Source of the DNA: Neisseria sp. MVDL19-042950 | GTDB taxonomy: Bacteria > Pseudomonadota > Gammaproteobacteria > Burkholderiales > Neisseriaceae | Direction of reading: 5' to 3' | DNA: 64,000 nucleotides | Assembly: GCF_030504625.1 (NCBI RefSeq) | Contig: NZ_JAUKWH010000005.1 | Coordinates: forward strand, 131,667-195,666 | In this document: positions 33,213 through 43,315 of the stretch, piece after piece | How the letters are laid out: each line of letters starts with the position of its first letter | Numbering within the stretch: the stretch's first letter is position 1 | Translations under genes and position numbers: made by a program | Notes under the pieces: generated by a model | What the model was told of the DNA's origin: nothing | The model's input: only the letters and a program-made list of their open reading frames with translations | The model's database searches: none

Positions 33213-36200
33213 TTAGAATTTGCCGCTGATGCCGACGCGTATGCCCCTGCCCGGAGCGGGTAGGTAGGAGCGGCTCATGGGGTCGAGGTAATAGCGGTCG
33301 GTTAAGTTGGTGCCCACCAGTTCGGCGGTAAAGTTTTTGCTGATTTTGTAGCGCAGGTAGGCATCCCATACGGCCACGGGCTGCCAGCGCATATCGTCGG
33401 CTGCAGGGCTGAGTTTGGGATTGCCTTGCCCCTCTTCGATGGATAATCTGTTGCGCCCGTGAAAATACGGCCACCAAGCATCTTTCCGGCTTTGGTAAAC
33501 GCGGCTGTGGTAATGCATCCTCACGCCTGTTTCCAATTTGTTTTTTAAGAAGCGGCCGCCCAAATCGGCATCTATCGACCAGCGGGGCTGTAAGGCGGTG
33601 GCCAAATAGCCCGAATCGCTTAAACCGCCGTGGTTGCAATTGGGCGCTCCCAACAATTTACCTGTTTTGATGTAATTCGAGATTTCATCATTTTCTGAAA
33701 TGAGGCCGAAAGAATCGTCACACATCTCGTTTTTCAGGTTGCGCAATACGCCTATGCCGCCGAAAAAGCGGCCGGTATCGAAGCGTGCTTGCAATTCCAC
33801 GCCGGTGCGGGTGTGTTTGTCGAACTGCTCGAATTCGAGGTTTTCGTCGCGGTCGATTACGTTTTTGGTTTTATTGTGGAAATAGTTGATGCGGAAATCG
33901 GCATGACGCATTTTCGGGAAAAAGCCGGTAAGGTCGTGGATATAGCCCACTTCCCAGTTTTTGGCGTGCTCGGGCTTCCAGCCGTAACCCGCACGGGCGA
34001 AAGTGCCGGCAGCGGTGGAAAAGCCGTAGGTGCCTTCAAACATGCTGGGGAAGCGCAGGCTTTCGGTGTAGCGCAGATAGGCGCGGGCATTGTCAGTAAA
34101 ATTGACGGTGGCGGAAAAAGCCGGTGCCCAGCCGCTGTCGCTCTGCTTCCGGGCGCGTCTGCGTTCGGCATCGGTCATTTCGGTGTTATAGAACGAGCCG
34201 CTGCCGCTATATTTGGGCACCATACGGGGGCTGAAAGGATTGGAAGGGTTATGGGCCGGATTAACGACTTGGGTGTGTAGGTCGGGAATGCTGCCATTTG
34301 TTAGAGGGTTGTTTTTAATGTCTAAACGTCCGGATTGGTCTTTATTCCAATAATAATTTTTAAATTCGTCTTTGGTTAATTCGGGAATGTCTGCGATATA
34401 CGGGATGCCACTGGGTTCTTCAATACTTATTTTGCGGTAAGCGTCATCATATTCAGGGGTCCAATTTCCCTCTTCAAATATGGCTTTTTGAGCAACTAAG
34501 TAATCTTTATATTCTTGTTCGGTAGCGACGCGGCCTAATGTGTAGCGTATGCCCCTGTTCATTTCCAACGAGCGGCCGTATTTATTCAAACCGGTTTCCA
34601 ACAGCTTGCTTTGGTCCTGTATCGAAAAATGGGTGTAACGTGCCCCTGCGGTAAGGCTCAGCCAGCGGACGGGGTCGTATTTGAAATTGAAGCCTAAGTT
34701 GTATTCGCGGCGTTTGCCGTTGCGCGGCACGCCGAACTCGTTGAGTTGGTAGTTGGGGCGCAGGGTGTTGTTGTCTTGTTCTTTCTGATATTTGTTGCCG
34801 TCGGCCAATACCTCGGAAAAATTATCGCGCGAGGTCAGTTTTTCATGTTGGAAATCGCCGAGCAGGGTGAGCGTCAGTTTGTCGTGCAGCCTCATGAGGT
34901 TGGAGAAATGGAAGCCCGTGCGGTTGTTTCGGGCATAAAGCGCTTGTCCTTCGACGGTGTTGAAGCGGCCGTCGGTATTGGGGGTGGTAAGGGTGGGCGG
35001 CAGGGGAGGCTGGAAACCGGCTTCGATCAATTGCCGTTTTTCCTCGGGAGATTTTTTCTGCCAATCGTTGTATTCGTCGCGGGCACGGTGGAAGGCAAGG
35101 TCTTCGTAAAGGGTGTCGCCGGGAGAGCCGCCTGCGGTGTTGGTTTTGGATTTGGTGCGGGTGGTCCAAAGGGAGGCATTGAAATCTATCCAGCGGTTGC
35201 CTTCGGGTTTCCATGTGTAATCGATGTTGTAAGATTTTTGCTTAACCCATGCGTCCGGCCATTCGGCGATTTTATTGAGGACTTTCGCATCCAAAGAAAT
35301 CGGCCCGATAATGCGTGAGGGCATTATTTCGCCGAACACGGTATTGGTGTGGCGCAGGCCGAATTTGAGGGTTTGGTGGTTGGGCAGGCGGAAGGTGGTT
35401 TTACCCAGCCATGATTTGGTTTCGAGCGAGGTGTTGCTCACTTCGCCGCCGGGGTGGTAGAACAGGCCGATCTTGGCTATATCGGGTGCGCCCCCCATAC
35501 CTTCGCTGCCGAAGAAACTTTCACCCCGTTCGGCGGCTTCTTCTTGGCGGCGTTTGAGTTCGTCCAAAGTTTCTTGTGTCCACGGGCCGATGTAACCGTA
35601 GCGTTGCGCGCCTTTTTTGCCGGAAAAATAATTGCCTTTGTTTCGGTAGGCATAGGCAATTATGGCATCGAAGTTTTCTTGTTTGGTGGCGGCGGCGATG
35701 CGGTAGGCTTTGTCTTCAAAGAATTTGTTGCGTCCGCCGAAACGTTGGTCGACGCGGTCGGTATCGTCCAGTAGGGCGCGCCAGATGCCGCCGGTGGAAA
35801 CTTCGGGATAGGGCAGGGTGCGATAATCCACTGATTTTTCATACACGTTTCGGCGCGGTTTGACGGAGTTGGTGGAGGTTTCGGCTTTGAATTCGAGGCC
35901 GTATTTTTGACCCTGCGGCACGATATCGTCGGCATCGATGGTTTTCAGGGCGACGGTACCGCCGATGCCGCTTTTGGCATCACGGCTGAACGAGGGGCCT
36001 TTTTCGATGTAAACGCTGCTGATGATGTTGGGGTCGACATAGTTGCGGTTGTTGGCACCGGTATAGCCGCGCCATACGGTGATGGCCTGCTCGGTGCCGT
36101 CGACGGTAACGGGCACCCGCCCTTGCCCCTGCACGCCGCGGATATTGGGATCGAGCGCGCCGCTGTTGCGGGCATCGCCGCTGTATACGCCGACCAAACC

Positions 36201-36458
36201 GCTGAAGAGGTCGGAAACGGTGTTGCCTTTGAAGGTTTCTACTTCCTGTTTGCCTTTGTAGAGATTGACCACTTCGCGGGCATAAACGCGGTTGTGCCCT
36301 TTCTCGTCTTTAGAGGTTCGCGTTCCTTTTACTTCTACCGTGTCCAATGTGGTTTCCTGCACAGGAGCCGTTGTTCCTTCTCCTGCCGCCCACACATGGG
36401 GAGTGCACCATAAAACGCTCAAGCAGACCACAATGGTTTTTAACGGGTATTTTTTCAT
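33213..36458 (-). CDS. TonB-dependent outer-membrane receptor
   Basis: A 1,081-residue receptor. The signal peptide (MKKYPLKTIVVCLSVLWC to HVWA) is followed by a TonB box DTVEVKGTR, a plug domain with IRGVQGQGRVPVTVDGTEQ and IEKGPSFSRDAKSGIGGTVAL, and a long beta-barrel ending in RGIRVGISGKF with the C-terminal aromatic. At over 1,000 residues it has long extracellular loops, as haemoglobin- or protein-binding receptors do. The start at 36458 follows AGGAG; the longer upstream frame is rejected. A Fur-like box lies at 36534-36552. The next gene on this strand is the secreted barrel protein, its probable ligand. Confidence 0.9.
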   Translation of the reverse strand: MKKYPLKTIVVCLSVLWCTPHVWAAGEGTTAPVQETTLDTVEVKGTRTSKDEKGHNRVYAREVVNLYKGKQEVETFKGNTVSDLFSGLVGVYSGDARNSGALDPNIRGVQGQGRVPVTVDGTEQAITVWRGYTGANNRNYVDPNIISSVYIEKGPSFSRDAKSGIGGTVALKTIDADDIVPQGQKYGLEFKAETSTNSVKPRRNVYEKSVDYRTLPYPEVSTGGIWRALLDDTDRVDQRFGGRNKFFEDKAYRIAAATKQENFDAIIAYAYRNKGNYFSGKKGAQRYGYIGPWTQETLDELKRRQEEAAERGESFFGSEGMGGAPDIAKIGLFYHPGGEVSNTSLETKSWLGKTTFRLPNHQTLKFGLRHTNTVFGEIMPSRIIGPISLDAKVLNKIAEWPDAWVKQKSYNIDYTWKPEGNRWIDFNASLWTTRTKSKTNTAGGSPGDTLYEDLAFHRARDEYNDWQKKSPEEKRQLIEAGFQPPLPPTLTTPNTDGRFNTVEGQALYARNNRTGFHFSNLMRLHDKLTLTLLGDFQHEKLTSRDNFSEVLADGNKYQKEQDNNTLRPNYQLNEFGVPRNGKRREYNLGFNFKYDPVRWLSLTAGARYTHFSIQDQSKLLETGLNKYGRSLEMNRGIRYTLGRVATEQEYKDYLVAQKAIFEEGNWTPEYDDAYRKISIEEPSGIPYIADIPELTKDEFKNYYWNKDQSGRLDIKNNPLTNGSIPDLHTQVVNPAHNPSNPFSPRMVPKYSGSGSFYNTEMTDAERRRARKQSDSGWAPAFSATVNFTDNARAYLRYTESLRFPSMFEGTYGFSTAAGTFARAGYGWKPEHAKNWEVGYIHDLTGFFPKMRHADFRINYFHNKTKNVIDRDENLEFEQFDKHTRTGVELQARFDTGRFFGGIGVLRNLKNEMCDDSFGLISENDEISNYIKTGKLLGAPNCNHGGLSDSGYLATALQPRWSIDADLGGRFLKNKLETGVRMHYHSRVYQSRKDAWWPYFHGRNRLSIEEGQGNPKLSPAADDMRWQPVAVWDAYLRYKISKNFTAELVGTNLTDRYYLDPMSRSYLPAPGRGIRVGISGKF

Positions 36459-36533
36459 AGGAACTCCTGTTGCTTTTCGTTGCTTCGTTTGCCTCATCCG
36501 TTCGGCCGATAAATAGGAAATATGAATTAAATT

Positions 36534-36552
36534 GATTTTGATTATCATTTGA
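36534..36552 (-). promoter_or_regulatory. Fur-box-like sequence upstream of the TonB receptor
   Basis: TCAAATGATAATCAAAATC matches the 19-bp Fur consensus at 14 positions, including an uninterrupted 11-base core AATGATAATCA. It is 76 bases upstream of the receptor start, the position expected for iron repression. Confidence 0.6.
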
Positions 36553-36848
36553 GAGTGGCTTTTATATTTTTTGTTTCCTAAGCGGGGATTTTTTACAAAT
36601 GCAATGATTTTCTTAATAAAACAAGTACATATCACTTAAGTAAATATTTATTCTGATGGAAACAGGAGTGGCGGAGTATGAGGCCGTCTGAAAATACGGC
36701 GTGCAGCCTGCGGCATTCGGGCATACCTCCCGAAGCGTATTGCGGCGTTGGCTGCCGTAGCGGGGTGGACAATCATGCCGTATGCGGATTGTTTGAAAGC
36801 GCAGCTTGGCGTATTCTTTTGCCCAATCATACTGATAAGGAAAAACAC

Positions 36849-38321
36849 ATGCCGCACACACTTCCTCTGCACCCCCAAGCGTTTTCAGAGTTGCCTGAGG
36901 CTTTTTACAGCCGCGTCCGCACCGAGCCTTTGGGTGAACCGTATTGGGTGACGCAAAATCATGTTTTGGCGGAAGAAATGGGTTTAAGGCCGTCTGAAAT
37001 TTTCGATAACGCCGACAACCTGCTTTATCTGGCCGGCAGTGCCAAACAATACGATCCTGCGCCGATTGCTTCGGTGTACAGCGGCCATCAATTCGGCGTG
37101 TATGTGCGCCAGTTGGGTGACGGCCGCGCGGTGTTGATCGGCGATTCGGTCGGTTCAGACGGCCTGCGTTGGGAATGGCAGCTTAAAGGTGCGGGCAAAA
37201 CGCCGTATTCGCGCTTTGCCGACGGGCGGGCGGTGTTGCGCTCAAGTATCCGCGAATATCTTTGCTCGGAAGCCATGCACGGCTTAGGCATTCCGACCAC
37301 GCGCGCGCTGGCGATTACGGGCAGCAACGATGCCGTTTACCGCGAAGAAGCCGAAACCTCTGCGGTGGTTACGCGCATTGCGCCGAGTTTCATCCGTTTC
37401 GGCCATTTTGAATACATGTATCACACCGGACAACATCACAACCTGCCCGTGTTGGCGGACTTTTTGATTGACCGCCACTTCCCTGAGTGCCGCGAAGCCG
37501 AAAATCCTTACTTAGCTTTTTTCCAAACCGTTTCCTGCCGCACCGCCGAATTGGTGGCCGCATGGCAGAGCGTCGGCTTTTGCCACGGCGTGTTGAACAC
37601 CGACAATATGTCGGCTTTGGGGCTGACCGTCGACTACGGCCCGTTCGGCTTTCTTGATGCCTACGACCGCCGCCATGTGTGCAACCATTCCGATACGGGC
37701 GGCCGCTATGCTTATAACGAGCAGCCGTATGTGGTGCATTGGAACTTGTCGCGCTTTGCCTCGTGCCTGCTGCCGCTGGTGTCGCAAGACGATTTGGTGG
37801 CAGAGTTGGAACGCTTCCCCGATATTTTTCAGACGGCCTATCTGCAAAAAATGCGCGCCAAACTCGGTTTGCAAACGGAAGAAAAAGGCGACGACGAACT
37901 GGTGGCCGATATGTTCATCGCCCTGCAAAGCCGCAAAGTCGATTTCACACTGTTTTTCAGATACTTGAGCGAAGTGGGCAATGTCCACGGCGAGCCGCTG
38001 CCCGAAAAACTGTCGGCATTGTTCCACGGCCCCACCGAAGCGTTTACGGCGTGGATGGGGCGTTACCGCGGCAGATTGCGGGCGGAAAACAGCCGTCCCG
38101 CCGAGCGCGCCGAGCGTATGAATGCCGTTAACCCGCTGTATGTGTTGCGAAATTATCTGCTGGAGCAGGCCATACAGTTGGCGAAAAGCGGCGACTTCCG
38201 CGAAATCGAACGCCTGCACCGCTGTATGCGGAATCCGTTTGTCGAGCGCAAAGAGTTTGCCGATTTTGCCGAACTGCCGCCGCAATGGGCGGAAGGGATT
38301 TGTGTGAGCTGTTCGAGTTGA
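36849..38321 (+). CDS. selO: Protein adenylyltransferase SelO (YdiU family)
   Basis: A 490-residue pseudokinase-fold enzyme that transfers AMP to protein Ser, Thr or Tyr residues. Family motifs are present: YSGHQFGVYVRQLGDGRAVLIGD, QLKGAGKTPYSRFADGRAVLRSSIREYLCSEAMH, VGFCHGVLNTDNMSALGLTVDYGPFGFLD and the end NPFVERKEFADF. SelO proteins act in redox stress in bacteria and mitochondria. The ATG at 36849 has AAGGA upstream. Two DUS copies lie within the gene. Confidence 0.93.
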   Translation: MPHTLPLHPQAFSELPEAFYSRVRTEPLGEPYWVTQNHVLAEEMGLRPSEIFDNADNLLYLAGSAKQYDPAPIASVYSGHQFGVYVRQLGDGRAVLIGDSVGSDGLRWEWQLKGAGKTPYSRFADGRAVLRSSIREYLCSEAMHGLGIPTTRALAITGSNDAVYREEAETSAVVTRIAPSFIRFGHFEYMYHTGQHHNLPVLADFLIDRHFPECREAENPYLAFFQTVSCRTAELVAAWQSVGFCHGVLNTDNMSALGLTVDYGPFGFLDAYDRRHVCNHSDTGGRYAYNEQPYVVHWNLSRFASCLLPLVSQDDLVAELERFPDIFQTAYLQKMRAKLGLQTEEKGDDELVADMFIALQSRKVDFTLFFRYLSEVGNVHGEPLPEKLSALFHGPTEAFTAWMGRYRGRLRAENSRPAERAERMNAVNPLYVLRNYLLEQAIQLAKSGDFREIERLHRCMRNPFVERKEFADFAELPPQWAEGICVSCSS

Positions 38322-38326
38322 TGTTG

Positions 38327-38372
38327 AGGCCGTCTGAAAAACCATGCCTGCCAAGCGGTTTTCAGACGGCCT
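38327..38372 (+). terminator. Paired-DUS terminator after selO
   Basis: A stem of about 16 bp (AGGCCGTCTGAAAA plus CC/GG) flanks a 14-base loop. Confidence 0.7.
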
Positions 38373-38517
38373 AACCTTTCTTTATGGTCAATCAACCCAA
38401 CCTTCACGACGGGCTGCTTCGGCTTGCCGCTTTATTATGAATGCGGTTCGATTGGCTTTACCGCTGCCCCGCACCGCCGCTGTTGGGCAGACTGTGTCAA
38501 ACCGCAAGGAAAAAGAA

Positions 38518-39315
38518 ATGTTGGTTATCGTATTGAGTTGCATGCTGCTGGGGGCAGTTGCCGGTTTTTTGGCCGGACTGTTCGGCATCGGCGGCGGGCT
38601 GGTGATTGTGCCGGTGCTGTTTTACCTGCTGCCGCAAGCAGGCGTGGCCGACAATTTGGCGTTGCCGATTGCGCTGGGCACGTCTTTTTCCACCATCGTG
38701 ATCACGGCTTTCTCCGCCAGCCACCGACATTACCGTTTCGGCAACATCAATTGGCAGGCCGCAAAGTATCTCGCCCCTGCGCTGATTCTGGCGGTATTCG
38801 TTTCCGGCTTGCTGGCGGGCAGCTTGCCCAAAGCGGTGGTGTCGAAAATTTTTGCCTGCTTGGTGATTTATCTGGCGCTGAAAATGCTGTTGTCGCTGAA
38901 ACCAAGCCTGAAAACAAACGGCAAGTCGCTCTCTTCAAAAGTTTTGATTGTCGGCGGATTGGTTATCGGGGCATTGTCGGGCATGGGCGGCATTTCCGGC
39001 GGCGCATTCGTGGTGCCGTTTCTGAACGGCCGCAGCGTGGAAATCAAAAAAGCCATCGGCACGGCTTCGTTGTGCGGCGGCCTGCTGGCGGTATCGGCGA
39101 CTTTGAGTTTTGTCATCGGCGGTTGGCATGTGCCGAATCTTCCCGCCTATTCTTTCGGATACGTTTATCTGCCTGCGCTGGCGGGCATTGTGTCGACCTC
39201 GTTTTTCACTTCCAAATTGGGCGCGAATGCCGCCAACGTTTTGCCGGTGATGGTGTTGAAACGCGCTTTTGCCGTTTTTCTGCTGTTGATTGCTTTGAAT
39301 ATGTTGCTGAAGTAG
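38518..39315 (+). CDS. TauE/SafE-family membrane transporter
   Basis: A 265-residue membrane protein with about eight hydrophobic spans. The two family repeats are visible: GFLAGLFGIGGGLVIVPVL near the N terminus and ALSGMGGISGGAFVVPFL in the middle. The family exports sulfite, sulfoacetate or similar anions, but the substrate here is unknown. The ATG at 38518 has an AAGGAAAAAG site; in-frame upstream codons to 38344 lie in DUS hairpin sequence and are excluded. Confidence 0.85.
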   Translation: MLVIVLSCMLLGAVAGFLAGLFGIGGGLVIVPVLFYLLPQAGVADNLALPIALGTSFSTIVITAFSASHRHYRFGNINWQAAKYLAPALILAVFVSGLLAGSLPKAVVSKIFACLVIYLALKMLLSLKPSLKTNGKSLSSKVLIVGGLVIGALSGMGGISGGAFVVPFLNGRSVEIKKAIGTASLCGGLLAVSATLSFVIGGWHVPNLPAYSFGYVYLPALAGIVSTSFFTSKLGANAANVLPVMVLKRAFAVFLLLIALNMLLK

Positions 39316-39328
39316 CAAGGATGCTGAG

Positions 39329-39372
39329 AGGCCGTCTGAAAAAACTTTTATTGGAAGGTTTTCAGACGGCCT
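39329..39372 (+). terminator. Paired-DUS terminator after the TauE/SafE gene
   Basis: A 14-bp stem (AGGCCGTCTGAAAA and complement) with a 16-base loop. Confidence 0.7.
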
Positions 39373-39484
39373 TTTGCTTCGGGCTGCCGATAATGATGAA
39401 TTCCACCGCTTGGGCTATAATCCGCGTTTTATCAGGCCGATGCTCTGTCGAAGGGTTCAGGCCGTCTGAAAAGAATGTTTCCTT

Positions 39485-40027
39485 ATGGCCCAACACTCCG
39501 TCCGTATCTTAGGCATAGACCCCGGCAGCCGCGTTACCGGCTTCGGCGTGATTGATGTGCGCGGGCGCGAGCATTTTTATGTGTCGTCCGGCTGCATCAA
39601 AACCCCGCCGGACGCGCCGCTGGCAGAACGGATTGCGGTGATTGTGAAGCATATTGATGAAATCATTACCCTTTACCAACCGCAGCAAACCGCTATCGAA
39701 CAGGTGTTTGTGAATGTGAACCCCGCATCCACACTGATGCTCGGGCAGGCGCGCGGGGCGGCGATGGCGGCTTTGGTGATGCGTAACCTGCCGGTGTTTG
39801 AATACACCGCCCTGCAAGTGAAGCAGGCCGTGGTGGGGAAGGGCAAGGCGGCAAAAGAGCAGGTGCAGCATATGGTGGTGCAGATGTTGGGCTTGTCGGG
39901 CACGCCGCAGGCCGATGCCGCCGATGGTTTAGCCGTCGCCTTAACCCACGCTTTGCGCAACCACAGCCTTGCCGCACAATTGCAACAGGGCGGTTTGCAA
40001 ATCAAGCGCGGGCGGTTTCAGCTTTAA
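39485..40027 (+). CDS. ruvC: Holliday junction resolvase RuvC
   Basis: A 180-residue endonuclease. The acidic active-site residues are visible in [28 protein letters not shown] and the C-terminal [13 protein letters not shown]. It resolves Holliday junctions produced by RuvAB, relevant to pilin variation and transformation in Neisseria. ruvA and ruvB are not adjacent. A DUS lies just upstream. Confidence 0.96.
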   Translation: MAQHSVRILGIDPGSRVTGFGVIDVRGREHFYVSSGCIKTPPDAPLAERIAVIVKHIDEIITLYQPQQTAIEQVFVNVNPASTLMLGQARGAAMAALVMRNLPVFEYTALQVKQAVVGKGKAAKEQVQHMVVQMLGLSGTPQADAADGLAVALTHALRNHSLAAQLQQGGLQIKRGRFQL

Positions 40028-40243
40028 GCGCTTCGATTTTACTCTGGGGGAAGCGGTCGAAAGCCTTTGCAAACGGCATCTGCGGCAGATTTCCGCATGT
40101 CGGGGCTGCCGCGTTTTGCCCCCTACCAACCCCCGACGTTGCTGCAAAGATGCCTACCCGCGCGTCGGCCATTTCTGAAAATTCTGCCGTTTTATCCGCT
40201 ATAATGCACCGTTCCCTAATCGAGGCCGTCTGAACGGGCTGTC

Positions 40244-41113
40244 ATGAAATTTGCTTTTTTTATCCTTTATCTGATCCAACTGCTGCCATTCCGTGCAATT
40301 CAGAAGCTGGCTGATTTTATCGGTTGGCTGGCCTATTACGCCGTGGTGCCGCGCCGTCGTGTCGGTACGGTGAATCTGCAAAAATGTTTTCCCGAATGGA
40401 GCGAAGCACAACGCCAAACCGTGCTGAAATGCCATTTCCAACACATGGCCAAGCTCATGCTCGAATACGGCCTGTATTGGTATGCTTCGGCAGACCGCCT
40501 GCGCAGCTTGGTGCGCTATCAGGATAAGCACCATCTCGACAATGCTTTGGCTGCCGATGAAAAAGTGATTTTGCTGTACCCGCATTTCACCGCTTTTGAA
40601 ATGGCGGTCTACACGCTCAATCAAGACGTGCCTTTGGTCAGCATGTATTCCAATCAGAAAAATGAAACGTTGGACGGGCAAATACTCAAAGGCCGCCACC
40701 GCTATAACAATGTATTTCTGATCGGCCGCACGGAAGGGTTGCGGGCGATTATCAAACAGCTTAAAAAAAGCAGCGCGCCGTTTCTTTATCTTCCCGACCA
40801 AGATTTCGGGCGTGCCGATTCGATTTTTGTAAACTTTTTCGGTATCCCTACTGCCACCATTGTCGGATTGAGCCGTATCGCCGCGCTTACCGGAGCCAAA
40901 GTGATTCCCGCCATTCCCACCCGCGAAGCAGACGGCACGGTTACGCTGCGCTTTTATCCGGCATGGGAAAACTTTCCCAGCGAAAGCGCCGAAGCCGATA
41001 CCCAGCGCATGAACGACTTTATCGAAGCACGGGTACGCGAACACCCCGAACAATATTTCTGGCTACACAAACGTTTTAAAACCCGTCCCGAAGGCGAGGC
41101 AGGGTTTTATTAA
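40244..41113 (+). CDS. Lipid A late acyltransferase, LpxL/HtrB family
   Basis: A 289-residue inner-membrane acyltransferase with an N-terminal membrane anchor (FAFFILYLIQLLPFRAIQ) and the catalytic motif H-x4-E in YPHFTAFE, followed by SNQKNETLD and FLYLPDQDFGR. It adds a secondary acyl chain to Kdo2-lipid IVA. Neisseria has two such genes (lpxL1 and lpxL2); I cannot tell which this is, though the compact size fits lpxL1. Loss lowers endotoxin activity. A DUS lies directly upstream. Confidence 0.88.
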   Translation: MKFAFFILYLIQLLPFRAIQKLADFIGWLAYYAVVPRRRVGTVNLQKCFPEWSEAQRQTVLKCHFQHMAKLMLEYGLYWYASADRLRSLVRYQDKHHLDNALAADEKVILLYPHFTAFEMAVYTLNQDVPLVSMYSNQKNETLDGQILKGRHRYNNVFLIGRTEGLRAIIKQLKKSSAPFLYLPDQDFGRADSIFVNFFGIPTATIVGLSRIAALTGAKVIPAIPTREADGTVTLRFYPAWENFPSESAEADTQRMNDFIEARVREHPEQYFWLHKRFKTRPEGEAGFY

Positions 41114-41574
41114 CGGTTTCTTTTATTTTGAATGTATGCACGGTGAATCGGATTTTTCAGGCCATCTGAAATTTAATTTCATTCGACTACATTTAACTTT
41201 TCAAGTTACTATTTCTATTGGTTTTATCTGTGCCTCTCTTTAAAAAATAGAAAATAAATTTTATTAAAATTCAATTTATTACTATTTTATCATTATCGTA
41301 AAAACAAAATTTCCATCTCTTTCCGCTGATAATAAATTCTGAAAAATCAGCAGAAATTGGCTAAAAAGCCTGCTTTCTTTTTAAAATACTTTTAAAAATT
41401 TCAAAAAACGCTATCTTTCGGTTTTAATGAGAACCTCTATATAAATCAAAAACTTTGTTGCGAGGGCTTGGCAATCTGAAAAAAAGAGGGTACATTCCGA
41501 CTACACCGAGTTACATAAAATTTGATGTATGCCGGTTATCCAAAAATCAAGCGAGAACAAAGGAGTAGAAATAA
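41114..41574. other. Long AT-rich region upstream of aceA
   Basis: About 460 bases without a gene, strongly AT-rich from 41190 to 41520. It holds a degenerate DUS (GGCCATCTGAAA near 41162) and presumably the aceA promoter and regulatory sites. No clean -35/-10 pair stands out. The length suggests a regulated leader. Confidence 0.55.
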
Positions 41575-43173
41575 ATGGCAAATTACCAAAACGAGATTAA
41601 AGTTGCAGGCGAGCTGAAACAGAAAAACGGCAACGGCTGGCACAACATCACCCCCGAATATGTTGCCCGCATGCGTTTGCAAAACCGCTTCAAAACAGGC
41701 TTGGACATCGCAAAATACACCGCCGCCATTATGCGTAAAGACATGGCCGAATACGACGCCGACCACGGCAAATACACCCAATCATTGGGCTGCTGGCACG
41801 GTTTCGTTGCTCAACAAAAATTAATTTCCATCAAAAAACACCAAAAAACCACCGACAAACGTTATTTATACCTCTCAGGCTGGATGGTTGCCGGTTTGCG
41901 TTCCAAATTCGGCCCGCTGCCCGACCAATCTATGCACGAAAAAACTTCCGTGCCCGAGTTGATCGAAGAAATCTACACCTTCCTGCGCCAAGCCGATGCC
42001 CGCGAGCTGGACTTGCTGTTTACCGCGCTGGATGATGCCAACAAAGCCGGTGATTCTGCCAAAGCCAAAGAAATCCAAAACCAAATCGACAACTACGAAA
42101 CCCACGTTGTACCGATTATTGCCGACATCGATGCCGGTTTCGGTAACGCCGAAGCCACTTACCTGTTGGCGAAAAAACTGATTGAAGCCGGTGCTTGCTG
42201 TATCCAAATCGAAAACCAAGTATCCGACGAGAAACAATGCGGCCACCAAGACGGTAAAGTAACCGTACCGCACTCTGATTTCTTAGCGAAAATCAATGCC
42301 GTACGCTACGCATTCTTAGAGCTGGGCGTTGACGACGGCGTAATCGTTGCCCGTACCGACTCTTTGGGTGCCGGCCTGACCAAACAAATCGCGTTCTCTG
42401 CCGAAAAAGGCGACTTGGGCGACCAATACAACAGCTTCTTAGACGGCGAAGAAATCACCGACCTGAGCCAAGTGAAACCCGGCGATGTGATCGTGAACAC
42501 CAACGGCAAAACCATCAAGCCGACCCGCTTGCCGAGCAATCTGTTCCAATTCCGCAAAGGCACCGGTATCGACCGCGTAGTGTTGGATTGTATTACCTCT
42601 CTGCAAAACGGTGCCGATCTGCTGTGGATTGAAACCGAAAAACCGCACGTTGGCCAAATCAAAGAGATGATGGACAAAATCCGCGCCGTTATCCCGAACG
42701 CCAAGCTGGTGTACAATAACAGCCCGTCGTTCAACTGGACGCTGAACTTCCGTCAACAAGTGTTCGACGCTTGGAAAGAAGCCGGTAAAGACGTATCTGC
42801 TTACAACCGCGACAAGCTGATGAGCGCCGATTACGACGATACCGATTTGGCTAAAGAAGCCGACGAGAAAATCCGCACCTTCCAACGTGATGCTTCACGC
42901 GAAGCCGGTATTTTCCACCACCTCATCACTCTGCCGACTTACCATACCGCCGCATTGTCAACTGACACTCTGGCAAAAGGCTACTTCGCCGACGAAGGTA
43001 TGCTGGCTTATGTGAAGAACGTTCAACGTCAAGAAATCCGCAACGGCATCGCATGCGTGAAACACCAAAACATGGCCGGTTCGGACATTGGCGACAACCA
43101 CAAAGAATACTTTGCCGGTGAAGCTGCCCTCAAAGCAGGCGGTAAAGACAACACCATGAACCAATTCTCGTAA
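41575..43173 (+). CDS. aceA: Isocitrate lyase
   Basis: A 532-residue isocitrate lyase of the longer group. It has the active-site Cys in KQCGHQDGK (QCGH at 221-224; the common form is KKCGH), magnesium-binding IIADIDAGFGNAEATY (180-195), the WHGF segment and NNSPSFNW. It splits isocitrate into glyoxylate and succinate. Malate synthase is not nearby, and pathogenic Neisseria are generally described without a glyoxylate shunt, so the gene is noteworthy. GAGTAGAA lies just before the ATG. Confidence 0.93.
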   Translation: MANYQNEIKVAGELKQKNGNGWHNITPEYVARMRLQNRFKTGLDIAKYTAAIMRKDMAEYDADHGKYTQSLGCWHGFVAQQKLISIKKHQKTTDKRYLYLSGWMVAGLRSKFGPLPDQSMHEKTSVPELIEEIYTFLRQADARELDLLFTALDDANKAGDSAKAKEIQNQIDNYETHVVPIIADIDAGFGNAEATYLLAKKLIEAGACCIQIENQVSDEKQCGHQDGKVTVPHSDFLAKINAVRYAFLELGVDDGVIVARTDSLGAGLTKQIAFSAEKGDLGDQYNSFLDGEEITDLSQVKPGDVIVNTNGKTIKPTRLPSNLFQFRKGTGIDRVVLDCITSLQNGADLLWIETEKPHVGQIKEMMDKIRAVIPNAKLVYNNSPSFNWTLNFRQQVFDAWKEAGKDVSAYNRDKLMSADYDDTDLAKEADEKIRTFQRDASREAGIFHHLITLPTYHTAALSTDTLAKGYFADEGMLAYVKNVQRQEIRNGIACVKHQNMAGSDIGDNHKEYFAGEAALKAGGKDNTMNQFS

Positions 43174-43179
43174 GAGAAT

Positions 43180-43220
43180 GTTTCAGACGGCCTTACTTAC
43201 CTTCGGAGGCCGTCTGAAAC
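43180..43220 (+). terminator. Paired-DUS hairpin after aceA
   Basis: Here the DUS pair is tail to tail: GTTTCAGACGGCCT (43180-43193) pairs with 43207-43220. It lies 7 bases past the stop codon. Confidence 0.75.
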
Positions 43221-43315
43221 TACCTCCTTTGTCTGCATAGAGTTGAGCTGTGCGGATGAAGACAGGCGCAAGCCTGTATTGTTTGTGAAGCGTAAATCTC
43301 TGATTTGAGGTATTT

